Assembly: GCA_030613505.1 (NCBI GenBank)
Contig: JAUWLW010000011.1
Span: 1-64,000, forward strand
From: Candidatus Zixiibacteriota bacterium
GTDB lineage: Bacteria; RBG-13-66-14; B26-G2; WVWN01
Reading direction: 5' to 3'
DNA: 64,000 bases
This document shows positions 57,324 through 64,000 of this stretch, piece by piece. Within the stretch, counting starts at the first letter, position 1, and each line of letters starts with the position of its first letter. The notes beneath the pieces were generated by a model. It was not told where the DNA came from. It did not search any database and saw only the letters and a program-made list of their open reading frames with translations. The position numbers and the translations under genes are program-made.

Positions 57324-57908
57324 ACGAAATACCGCCCGGACGCGGCCCAGCGAGGTTGGGGAGACGGCGGGTTCGCCGGCGTCAACGACGACGTTGTCCA
57401 AGTCCCAGGCGTAAACGGCTACGTGCTGCGGGTGCCGGTTCTGGACCCACACCTCGAAGCGGGCCTTCACCAGGCCCTCGTGCGTCGCGACCGCCGTACC
57501 CCTAAATACCCGCCACGTGGACGTCAACGGTATCCGGTGCGAGGCGAAAACCTCTTCCGGCTGGGTCGCGTAGAGCAACGAGAAGGTCGCCCGGTTCTCC
57601 GCCTCGAAGCCGCCGTGGCCGTACTTGTAGTCGAAACGAAACGCCAGCTCGGTTTTGGCGGGCACGGCGAAGGAGTAGGTATCCATCTTGGCCCACCGCT
57701 CGGCGCTCGCGGAGCTGGACGCCCACCCCACGGCGAACTTCCCCCACGGCCCGCCGGCTTCCGCGTCCCAGCCGGCCCCCGCGCCGCTCTTGCTCGACGT
57801 CCACCGGGGCGGCGGAACGCTTTGCTCAAACTTTTCGTCGACGTAGGTCGCGGCGTCCGCAAAGCCGGCCGCCGCCAACGCAGCTACTACTATAAGCCAT
57901 AACTTCAC
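57321..57908 (-). CDS. Secreted jelly-roll-like protein with the SLGRVKALFR-type tail
   Basis: 195 residues from the GTG at 57908, with GGAGG 8 bases upstream; the longer frame from 58109 lacks a site and adds a non-coding-looking leader. Signal peptide LWLIVVAALAAAGFADAATY. The body (SVPPPRWTSSKSGAGAGWDA, LAFRFDYKYGHGGFEAENRA, AVYAWDLDNVVVDAG) looks like a MAM/concanavalin-like jelly roll. It ends AVSPTSLGRVRAVFR. Important because it carries the tail on a fold unrelated to NHL. Confidence 0.75.
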   Translation of the reverse strand: MKLWLIVVAALAAAGFADAATYVDEKFEQSVPPPRWTSSKSGAGAGWDAEAGGPWGKFAVGWASSSASAERWAKMDTYSFAVPAKTELAFRFDYKYGHGGFEAENRATFSLLYATQPEEVFASHRIPLTSTWRVFRGTAVATHEGLVKARFEVWVQNRHPQHVAVYAWDLDNVVVDAGEPAVSPTSLGRVRAVFR

Positions 57909-57913
57909 GTTGG

Positions 57914-58090
57914 TCACCTCCGTGAGGCGATATCTCGCGCGAAGGCCGTCGGCGCCTTGCCGCCGGCCGAAAGGCATACGCCGAAAAACAACGCCAGGTC
58001 GGCCGTTTGGCCTACCTGGGCACTGTTCGCTTCCGCGCGGCTCTTGCCGCGACGTACCGGCGTTACGCCCGATTCCGTTTCCCCCGACAT
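57914..58090 (-). CDS. Possible 58-residue leader peptide
   Basis: An ATG at 58090 opens a 58-codon frame (SGETESGVTPVRRGKSRAEA, then ADLALFFGVCLSAGGKAPTA) that ends TGA inside the ribosome binding site of the next gene. A weak GGTGG lies upstream. It could be a translated leader that couples to the jelly-roll gene. It might be spurious. Confidence 0.3.
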   Translation of the reverse strand: MSGETESGVTPVRRGKSRAEANSAQVGQTADLALFFGVCLSAGGKAPTAFARDIASRR

Positions 58091-58113
58091 ATCTTAGCCA
58101 CCTTGACAAGCCA

Positions 58114-58141
58114 ATATAAAATAATTCGTTGAATTAGTCAA
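58114..58141 (-). promoter_or_regulatory. Possible promoter for the tailed jelly-roll gene
   Basis: Minus-strand TTGACT (58141-58136), 16-base spacer, TTATAT (58119-58114), about 200 bases before the start. The long leader may hold the small ORF or structure. Confidence 0.4.
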
Positions 58142-58197
58142 TTAAAAAGTGTCCCAATCATCAAACGGCGTTACGCCGCGCCCGCCCCTTCCGAATG

Positions 58198-58219
58198 GGG
58201 GCGTACAGCTGTACGCCCC
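58198..58219. repeat. Perfect 22-bp palindrome supplying a stop codon
   Basis: GGGGCGTACAG then CTGTACGCCCC. On the minus strand, TAGGGGCG begins at 58221, and its TAG is the stop of the NHL gene at 58219. Confidence 0.85.
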
Positions 58220-59184
58220 TACTTAAATATCGCCTTTACCCGGCCGAGGGAGGTGGGGGTAACGCGCGCCACGTTCCGGTTGAAGTACTGGACGCGGCAG
58301 TTGCCCGAGTCTCCGACGTACGCCCGGGCGCCTGATCCCGAAACGGCAACGTGCGCCGGCTGTTCGAATTGACCTTCCCCGGCCCCCCTCGAGCCCCATT
58401 TGCCGAGGAAGGACCCGCTCGAGGTGAAGTATTGCACGCGGTGTAAGTCAATGTCCGTCACGAAGAAGTCGCCGTTAGGCGCGGCGGCGATGCCCCACGG
58501 CGCTAAGAACTCGCCGTCCCCGCGGCCCTCGCGGCCTACAACGCCGAGTAACGAACCCGCGGCGGTGAAGCACTGCACGCGAGAGTTCAGCGTATCCGCT
58601 ACGTACACGCGGCCGTTGGGGCCGACGGCTACGCCGCAAGGCATCACGAACTGCCCCGCCGCCGAGCCGTAGTACCCCCATTTGCCGAGAAACGAACCGG
58701 CGGGCGTGAAATATTGTATACGATGGTTCAAGGAATCCGCTACGTAGACGTTCCCGTTCCCCGCAACGGCGACATCTTCGGGGAGGAAAAGTTGACCGTC
58801 GCCGGAACCGAACGTGCCCCACTGGCCCAAGTACGAGCCGGCGGCGGTAAAGTACTGGATACGGTCATTACCCTCGTCCGCGACGTACACGCGGCCGCCA
58901 CCGGCAACTGCCATGCCGGTGGGTTGTTCGAATTGGCCGTTACCAGAGCCGAACGAACCCCAACGCCCCAAGAACGAACCGGACGCGGTGAAGTATTGCA
59001 CGCAATCGTTTGCGTGGTCAGATACGTAAACGTTACCCGTGGGCCCGACCGCAACGCCGCGAGTTGAGTTAAACTGGCCGTTCCCCGAACCGCGACTGCC
59101 CCATTGGCCCTCGTACGTCCAAGCGCCCCAGGCCGCGGCGGCCACGAGCGCCGCCGCCGTCAAAACAACTAAAACCCTCTTCAC
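58219..59184 (-). CDS. Secreted NHL-repeat propeller with the SLGRVKALFR-type tail
   Basis: 321 residues, GTG with GGAGG upstream. Signal peptide RVLVVLTAAALVAAAAWGAW. Six NHL repeats ('GVAVGPTGNVYVSDHANDCV' style). Ends RVTPTSLGRVKAIFK. It is transcribed after the similar gene at 59196, 11 bases apart, so probably one operon from the promoter at 60356. The stop codon is part of a palindromic repeat. Confidence 0.9.
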   Translation of the reverse strand: MKRVLVVLTAAALVAAAAWGAWTYEGQWGSRGSGNGQFNSTRGVAVGPTGNVYVSDHANDCVQYFTASGSFLGRWGSFGSGNGQFEQPTGMAVAGGGRVYVADEGNDRIQYFTAAGSYLGQWGTFGSGDGQLFLPEDVAVAGNGNVYVADSLNHRIQYFTPAGSFLGKWGYYGSAAGQFVMPCGVAVGPNGRVYVADTLNSRVQCFTAAGSLLGVVGREGRGDGEFLAPWGIAAAPNGDFFVTDIDLHRVQYFTSSGSFLGKWGSRGAGEGQFEQPAHVAVSGSGARAYVGDSGNCRVQYFNRNVARVTPTSLGRVKAIFK

Positions 59185-59195
59185 CTCTTAACCTC

Positions 59196-60125
59196 CTACT
59201 TAAACAACGCCTTCACGCGGCCCAGCGAGGCCGGAACTACGGCCGTGGCCGTATCGTCGAAGTATTGGACGCGGCAGCCGTAGTAATCGGTGGCGTACGC
59301 GCGCACACCCGAGGGCGAAACGGCCACGTCATGGAGGAGGGTGAATAGGCCGACACCTTCGCCGGGCCCGCCGAATATGCCGAGCCAGGAGCCGGTAGCG
59401 CTGAAGTAATCGACGCAGTGATTGTACGTATTGGCGACGAACACTATCCCCGACCTCGAGACGTCGAGTCCGCGCGGGTCGTCGAATTCGCCGGGCCCCT
59501 CGCCCCATTTACCCCACGCACCCAGGAACGAGCCGGTAGGCGTGAAGTATTGGACGCGGCTGTTGCCGTTGTCGACTACGTAGACGGTACCGTTCAAGGC
59601 GACGGCGATACCGTCCGGGTTATAAAATTGGCCGGGGCCCGAACCTTCGGAACCCCACGAACCGAGCAACGAGCCGGTGGGGGTATAATACGACACGCCG
59701 GGAAGCCAGAATTCGCTCACGTATACGTTGCCGTCGGGCGCCACGGCCACGTCCATCGGGGAGGCGAGACAGCCCCAGGAACCGACGAACGAGCCCGTCG
59801 AGGTGTAGTAACGAACGACGCTGCCCTGGGAATCGATTACGTAGACGACGCCGCGGCGCGAGACGTCGATGCCGCCGCCGCCGGGGTTATTCCATTGGCC
59901 GAGGTACGAGCCGGCGGAGGTGAAGCACTGAACCCTTTTCGTCCCCGAGTCGATTACGTAGACGTTGCCGTTGGGCGCGGTAGCCAAGGCGTAGGGGCCG
60001 GCGAACTCCCCCGGCCCGGACCCGTACTTACCCCACGTGCCCGCGTACTGGTACGTGGGAGCCGCGACCGAGGCCGCGGCGGCCGCGAGCGCGACTGCAG
60101 TTAAAACAACTAAACCCGTCTTCAT
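59196..60125 (-). CDS. Secreted NHL-repeat propeller with the SLGRVKALFR-type tail
   Basis: 309 residues, ATG with GGAGG upstream. Signal peptide LVVLTAVALAAAAASVAAPT. Six NHL repeats with some blades lacking the canonical 'NRVQYF' ('GIDVSRRGVVYVIDSQGSVV'). Ends AVVPASLGRVKALFK. First gene of a two-gene propeller operon, directly behind a strong promoter. Confidence 0.9.
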   Translation of the reverse strand: MKTGLVVLTAVALAAAAASVAAPTYQYAGTWGKYGSGPGEFAGPYALATAPNGNVYVIDSGTKRVQCFTSAGSYLGQWNNPGGGGIDVSRRGVVYVIDSQGSVVRYYTSTGSFVGSWGCLASPMDVAVAPDGNVYVSEFWLPGVSYYTPTGSLLGSWGSEGSGPGQFYNPDGIAVALNGTVYVVDNGNSRVQYFTPTGSFLGAWGKWGEGPGEFDDPRGLDVSRSGIVFVANTYNHCVDYFSATGSWLGIFGGPGEGVGLFTLLHDVAVSPSGVRAYATDYYGCRVQYFDDTATAVVPASLGRVKALFK

Positions 60126-60355
60126 CGTTCTACCTCCTCTTCGATTTATGAACGCTTTCTTTTATTGCGCCGTTGAGCCGGTTGTGAATAAAAAAGGCCG
60201 GGCCGGCGCGGAGCCGAACCCGGATAGTATTCTCTTATGAGCGACCGGACCGTCGGCCGCGTTCGTTACGCACTCCCGTTTCCTCCGATCCGGGCATAAC
60301 CCTGACCTCCTTAGGAAATCGCCCGGTTAAATTTCTACGCCAACCCTATGTGGAC

Positions 60356-60384
60356 ATTATGACACCGGCCTGTACCCAAGTCAA
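60356..60384 (-). promoter_or_regulatory. Promoter for the 58-60 kb propeller operon
   Basis: Minus-strand TTGACT (60384-60379), 17-base spacer and CATAAT (60361-60356), followed by a ~230-base leader containing other palindromic sequence. Confidence 0.65.
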
Positions 60385-60477
60385 GCAAAAACTATCCTAA
60401 TCATTAATTATTTAGTAAGGTTGACATATGCTTATTTTAGTACGGAAAAAAGGGGCCGCGCGGGCCCCTGCCGAATG

Positions 60478-60499
60478 GGGGCGTACAGCTGTACGCCCC
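60478..60499. repeat. Perfect 22-bp palindrome supplying a stop to an orphan tail
   Basis: GGGGCGTACAG then CTGTACGCCCC, identical to the copy at 58198. On the minus strand, the TAG at 60501-60499 ends an orphan SLGRVKALFR segment. Confidence 0.85.
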
Positions 60500-60561
60500 T
60501 ACCGGAACAACGCCTTCACGCGGCCGAGGGAGGTGGGCGCAACGCCGGGCCTTCTCGCGTT
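60499..60561 (-). pseudogene. Orphan SLGRVKALFR tail behind a membrane protein
   Basis: Minus-strand codons read NARRPGVAPTSLGRVKALFR then TAG, an intact tail including the xVxP lead. It has no start, no signal and no propeller, and is in a different frame from the membrane protein whose stop is at 60573. The tail and palindrome may have been copied here as a unit. Confidence 0.75.
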
Positions 60562-60572
60562 GCGCGCCGATC

Positions 60573-61061
60573 TCAACATCCTGATAATTGGCTCAACCAT
60601 ATCAGTAAACCGCAAATTAATCCCACCGCGCCGCTGGTTCCGCCGAGGACGACGGTCCATTTTACCGCGCGCCAACCGGGGTATTCGTAGAGTAGCTCGC
60701 CCCGGGCGGCGGCCCCGGCGCTCGCGAAGGCGCCGTAAACGAGAAGTCCTATCCAAACGACGCCCCCCAACGTACCGCCGAAGAGGATTATTATGAAGAT
60801 GACTTGCCCGAACCCTTCGGCGGCGTCGAGTCGCCCGAATATCGTCGCCACCGCGGCCCAACCTGCGACCACATAGTAGAAGGCGAGCGTCGTCGCCGCC
60901 ACGGCGAGCCAAAGCTCGAGGGCGCGAAAGAGATGGTGCCGGACGAAGGTATTAACGAAAGCTGCGGGGATCGCGAGGGGTAGCGCAACCAGGAAATACG
61001 AGCCGGCGGCTACTGACCGCGCGGCCTTATTCGATTCGACGACGTCGCGAGGCGAAGACAT
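60573..61061 (-). CDS. Small polytopic membrane protein
   Basis: 162 residues from the ATG at 61061. Four or so hydrophobic helices (SYFLVALPLAIPAAFVNTFV, LAVAATTLAFYYVVAGWAAV, IFIIILFGGTLGGVVWIGLL, LGGTSGAVGLICGLLIWLSQ). The same frame continues upstream with another hydrophobic stretch (LAAWAAGITLALAATF) but lacks a standard start until it overlaps the ferredoxin stop, so the real start may be non-canonical. No family recognised. Confidence 0.5.
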   Translation of the reverse strand: MSSPRDVVESNKAARSVAAGSYFLVALPLAIPAAFVNTFVRHHLFRALELWLAVAATTLAFYYVVAGWAAVATIFGRLDAAEGFGQVIFIIILFGGTLGGVVWIGLLVYGAFASAGAAARGELLYEYPGWRAVKWTVVLGGTSGAVGLICGLLIWLSQLSGC

Positions 61062-61108
61062 GGTAAACGTTGCCGCTAAGGCGAGTGTGATACCCGCGGC
61101 CCAGGCCG

Positions 61109-61663
61109 CTAGACGCGCACCGCCATCGTGACGCACGCCTCCGGGCAGACGTCGGCGCACAGGCCGCAGCCGTAGCACTTCTCGTCGGCGACGGCCAGCT
61201 TGCCGTCGGCTATCTCGCGGGCGCCGAAGTAGCACACGTCGACGCAGGTCCCGCAGGCCGCGCACGCGCCCATATCGATGCGGGCGGCGAACATCCCCCG
61301 GTCGCACGCCGCCGTCTCCACGTCCGACCGGAAGTAGTAGCAGCAGTCGTCGCAGCAGAAGCAGATCCCCTGGACGCGGGTTTTGTCCTCCTCGTACCGG
61401 AACGGCCGGACGACGAGGCGCTTGTCCTCCGCCTCCTTCATTATCCCGGCGACGAAGTCGGCGCCTACCTCGCGGAAGTCGGAGCCGGTCCCGGCCATCT
61501 GCGTGTCGAAGAAGAGGCACACGTCGGCGCGGGAGCGTTGACACCCCGGCTCACCCTCACGGCAGCCGCAGTTGGAGACCCAGAACTTGTCGAACCCGGC
61601 GATCAGCTCCTCCGCCTCCTCGCGCGTCGCGACGTAGTGGAAATGCAGCTCGTCGTCTTTCAT
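61109..61663 (-). CDS. 2x[4Fe-4S] ferredoxin-like protein with a Cys-rich N-terminus
   Basis: 184 residues from the ATG at 61663, which has GGAGGTAA upstream. The C-terminal third is a two-cluster bacterial ferredoxin: CAACGTCVDVCYFGAREI and CYGCGLCADVCPEACVTM. In the first motif the final Cys-Pro is replaced by Cys-Tyr. The N-terminal part adds cysteines (VSNCGCREGEPGCQRSRADV and GICFCCDDCCYYFRSDVETA) that could hold a further metal site. Such proteins are found in anaerobes as electron carriers. Partner unknown; the neighbours are membrane proteins. Confidence 0.8.
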   Translation of the reverse strand: MKDDELHFHYVATREEAEELIAGFDKFWVSNCGCREGEPGCQRSRADVCLFFDTQMAGTGSDFREVGADFVAGIMKEAEDKRLVVRPFRYEEDKTRVQGICFCCDDCCYYFRSDVETAACDRGMFAARIDMGACAACGTCVDVCYFGAREIADGKLAVADEKCYGCGLCADVCPEACVTMAVRV

Positions 61664-61779
61664 AATATTACCTCCAAGCGTTAACAAGGGGCTTAAGCCC
61701 CCTGGCCGGCGCGCCGCCGTCAAGGGGGAAAGCCTCCCGCGGCGCCGCTACGTTACGAAAGGAAATACGAAGCCGTATA

Positions 61780-62727
61780 TTAAAACGCGCGGACGACCGA
61801 CGGTAGTATTTGGACCGCGAACGCGAAGGCAAAGGGTAGCAGGACGGACGATAAAAATATAATAATAAAAAACGAGGTGGCGTCGAATTTCCTCTCGGCG
61901 ACGTCGTCCGGCGCAAGCTGCCGCCCCGCTACTAACGCGAGGTAAAAAAGCGGCAACCACGCGAAAATCGTCGCGGCAAGGCCGACGTCGTAGCGTCGGG
62001 AAAAACACGCCACTATCAGCGCCGCCGGCAACGCGGCAAGCAACCCCCAGCGCACGGGCCGCCACACCGGCGCGAGTTCCCTCGTTAACGCCCGGCCAAA
62101 ATGATACCGTCGGGCGGTCGCGCCGCGGTACCGCGTTACGACGAGAGCATACAAGAGGAAGTAGGCCGCGGCGATGGCGGCGGCGACGGCGAGGTAATGG
62201 CCTATTATGAAACTCCATACCCGCGTAGGCTCTTCGGCCCGGTAAGAAACCGCCAGGCCGCCAACGGCGACGGCCGCCAAGAGAGAAACGGGCCAGAAGC
62301 CGAAGACCACCGCCACGTCGAGTAGTTTCTTTTTCCCCTCCTCGGTCGCCGGCACCGCGGCCCGTTGGAGGGCGTACGGCGCGCGAAGTAAAAAAGACGC
62401 GTTAATCCACAACGCCGCTAAGTAAAAAGCGCCGAGCGCCATACGGCTCAGGTCGCCGGGGAGGTCGACAAGCTCGTACAGGAAAGAGGCGACGACGAAA
62501 ACGGTCACGTAACTCGCTACGCGGAAAAACTCCCGCACCGTAACGGGCGACGAATCGCCCGCAGAAGCGAAGGCCTTTAAAAGCGGGCCGGCGGCAACTG
62601 CGAAATACAACGCCGTGAGCGCCAGCCACGGGTAAGGTAAATAAAAGAGCAACCCGGCGTACGCCGCGGCCGCCGTCGCGTACCATACTACGTAAACCGA
62701 CCTGGATACTTTGGCCTCGGCCTCCAT
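61780..62727 (-). CDS. Polytopic membrane protein of unknown function
   Basis: 315 residues with about eight to ten hydrophobic helices (YAGLLFYLPYPWLALTALYF, VTVFVVASFLYELVDLPGDL, ALPAALIVACFSRRYDVGLA, FFIIIFLSSVLLPFAFAFAV). It has no transporter signature that I recognise. The gene begins with a Glu-rich tip (MEAEAKVSRS). It resembles the smaller membrane protein at 60573 in character, with the ferredoxin gene between them, so the three might form one unit. Confidence 0.55.
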   Translation of the reverse strand: MEAEAKVSRSVYVVWYATAAAAYAGLLFYLPYPWLALTALYFAVAAGPLLKAFASAGDSSPVTVREFFRVASYVTVFVVASFLYELVDLPGDLSRMALGAFYLAALWINASFLLRAPYALQRAAVPATEEGKKKLLDVAVVFGFWPVSLLAAVAVGGLAVSYRAEEPTRVWSFIIGHYLAVAAAIAAAYFLLYALVVTRYRGATARRYHFGRALTRELAPVWRPVRWGLLAALPAALIVACFSRRYDVGLAATIFAWLPLFYLALVAGRQLAPDDVAERKFDATSFFIIIFLSSVLLPFAFAFAVQILPSVVRAF

Positions 62728-62893
62728 AACGTAAATATGCGAAAAAGGCGCGCCGCCGTCAAGGGCGGAGCGTCGCGGGCCGGTATATTGTCATTTAAAT
62801 ACGGCAATAACGTAAAAATAGAATTGCGAAAAACACAAATTCTTTCCCTGGAATTGCGAAAAACCGCTCTTAATTACAAATTTCAGTCATAAC
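62728..62893. other. Intergenic gap with a 14-bp direct repeat
   Basis: GAATTGCGAAAAAC at 62821-62834 and again at 62851-62864, a 30-base period, in AT-rich sequence. It may be a regulator-binding site between the Fic gene and the membrane protein. No gene is seen. Confidence 0.45.
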
Positions 62894-64000
62894 TCACTCA
62901 GAAAAAAGGATTTCGAAAATCGGATCGGCGATAAAAGCCTTCGGATATTTAATTTCCCCTAACTGACTTAAGATACCCAATTCGACTAATCTATTTACGC
63001 AATCCCTCGCAACGCTATATTTAACGCTTAATATTACCGCCGCTGATTTATAAGTAATAACCGGATTTCCTATTAAAGCTTCTGCTAGCTCAACGTCAGA
63101 AGCCGATGCCCTGGGGCGCTTTATCAGCTCGCGCCAATCCTTCCTAAGTGCGTCCAAAGCGTTAATACGCCTTCCAACGTCCGCAGCTTGGGTTCTAATA
63201 GCTTCCAGGAAAAAAAGTATCCATTCGCGCCACGCACCTTTGGTACTAACTTCAAACATCAAATCACAGTAGGCCTCTTTATTATTTTCAAAGTAACGGC
63301 TCAGGTGTAGTAACGGGGTGGGTAAAAGGCCCCAATAAACTAATAAAAATATAACTAACAACCTGCCTATCCGGCCGTTCCCGTCCCGGAACGGATGGAT
63401 CGTTTCGAATTGGTAGTGGATAAACGCAAGCCTTACCAACTTTGGATAATTGTCATTCGCGTGTAGGTATTTCTCAAACGCGTCCAGGCAATTTTCAATT
63501 TCCGGCGGTGGCGGCGGTATAAAAACGGCTTCTTGAACCGTCCCGCGTCCTCTTACGCCTACCTGGAGGCGCCGGAACTGACCTAACTCTGCTTCCCCTC
63601 CACGCACCCCGGTCATTAGTATTTTGTGCAATTCGCGTATTAACCTTAAACTCAAAGGAGTTTTCGTTTGGTCCAAAGCATACTCAATCGCGGCGACGTA
63701 ATTAAATACTTCCTTTAAGGCGGCAGCCCGGGGGTCGGTTTCAAACCCCGGTAGTTTAAGTTGCCCAGCTTCGTACGCGTACAGGTCTTTAATATCGACG
63801 ACGGTACCCTCAATGATCGATCCTAGGCGCGCCTCCCGGCGAATAAAAGGCCGAACGAATAGGTTAGCATTCTCGACTTTTCTACCCAGGCCGTCCAACG
63901 CGCCCAAAGCGAGCGAAGCCTCCTCGACCGCGCCAGTTAAATCGCTCAAATCTATGCGAGGCGGAAGAGGCTTAGGTATAAACGCCCAATCGCCTCCGTA
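62894..64000 (-). CDS. Fic-domain AMP-transferase, 5' end off window
   Basis: The frame continues to the right edge: upstream of the internal TTG at 63949 it still reads YGGDWAFIPKPLPPRIDLSD, the normal start of the Fic_N region, so the true start is outside. SIIEGT is the inhibitory-helix motif that blocks ATP binding in the inactive form. The catalytic motif is HPFRDGNGRIGRL, with the His that transfers AMP to a hydroxyl side chain. A C-terminal winged helix (VITYKSAAVILSVKYSVARD) is likely a DNA-binding regulator. Targets unknown. The window holds 368 codons. Confidence 0.9.
   Translation of the reverse strand, partial: YGGDWAFIPKPLPPRIDLSDLTGAVEEASLALGALDGLGRKVENANLFVRPFIRREARLGSIIEGTVVDIKDLYAYEAGQLKLPGFETDPRAAALKEVFNYVAAIEYALDQTKTPLSLRLIRELHKILMTGVRGGEAELGQFRRLQVGVRGRGTVQEAVFIPPPPPEIENCLDAFEKYLHANDNYPKLVRLAFIHYQFETIHPFRDGNGRIGRLLVIFLLVYWGLLPTPLLHLSRYFENNKEAYCDLMFEVSTKGAWREWILFFLEAIRTQAADVGRRINALDALRKDWRELIKRPRASASDVELAEALIGNPVITYKSAAVILSVKYSVARDCVNRLVELGILSQLGEIKYPKAFIADPIFEILFSE

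Noticed and set aside
57909-58113. Riboswitch in the long leader of the jelly-roll gene
   Set aside because: I compared it by eye with GEMM, cobalamin and similar consensus elements and found no match; a small ORF is the only notable feature.
49567-60125. Possible CRISPR array
   Set aside because: The regular ~140-base periodicity comes from NHL coding repeats; there are no short identical repeats with unique spacers.
1-64000. Insertion sequences
   Set aside because: No transposase frame with DDE or HUH motifs is present; repeats found are short palindromes or cassette duplications.

Overview
The window is GC-rich bacterial chromosome from a Gram-negative-type cell: many genes carry Sec signal peptides or lipobox-like cysteines, and several encode outer-membrane-like beta-barrels. 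I cannot name the organism. The density of secreted NHL beta-propellers, an unfamiliar shared C-terminal tail, a T9SS-like C-terminus on one protein and scarce recognisable housekeeping genes suggest an uncultured lineage, perhaps FCB-like; that is a guess.

Layout. (1) 1-5634 is the early module of an integrative element: HGGxSTG-type protein (cut by the left edge), a small basic protein, a CHC2/Toprim primase with a C-terminal P-loop region, an excisionase-like protein, an XRE repressor and a tyrosine integrase. It ends beside tRNA-Pro(TGG) at 5752-5825. (2) 5871-47491 is a phage structural cluster read on the minus strand. From right to left it has TerS, TerL, portal, prohead protease/scaffold, decoration protein, Mu gpT-like capsid, gp36/DUF1320-like connector, tail completion, tail tube, tail chaperone G and its -1 frameshift product GT, a tape-measure-like protein, three large tail proteins, a tail fibre, XhlA-like protein and holin, and an amidase endolysin. 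No replication or integration gene lies on this side of the tRNA. (3) This cluster is interrupted by cargo: NHL propellers with their own promoters, three caspase-like proteins, two M15-like peptidases, extra copies of the connector gene, a repeated ~85 bp element, and a plus-strand host-like island at 18.5-23.7 kb (PhzF-like enzyme, ICMT-like methyltransferase, two zinc-ribbon/beta-barrel proteins, a broken methyltransferase and a secreted propeller). (4) 47.8-60.6 kb is a host cluster of secreted NHL propellers, two cupins, an FG-GAP protein and a TPR/beta-barrel protein, with many palindromic repeats. (5) 60.6-64 kb holds a membrane protein, a 2x[4Fe-4S] ferredoxin, a polytopic membrane protein and a Fic AMPylase cut by the right edge.

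Two signals stand out. First, inside the phage cluster a peptidase-like gene (caspase-like three times, M15-like twice) repeatedly sits next to an NHL propeller gene, and these cassettes lie between duplicated phage genes. Second, eight secreted proteins of at least three architectures end in the same ~15-residue tail (consensus P[TA]SLGRVKALFR at the C-terminus), and three further copies of the tail stand alone without a gene body. I suggest the tail is an undescribed export or anchoring signal, and the peptidase-propeller pairs an undescribed phage-borne cargo system. Both are inferences from sequence pattern only.
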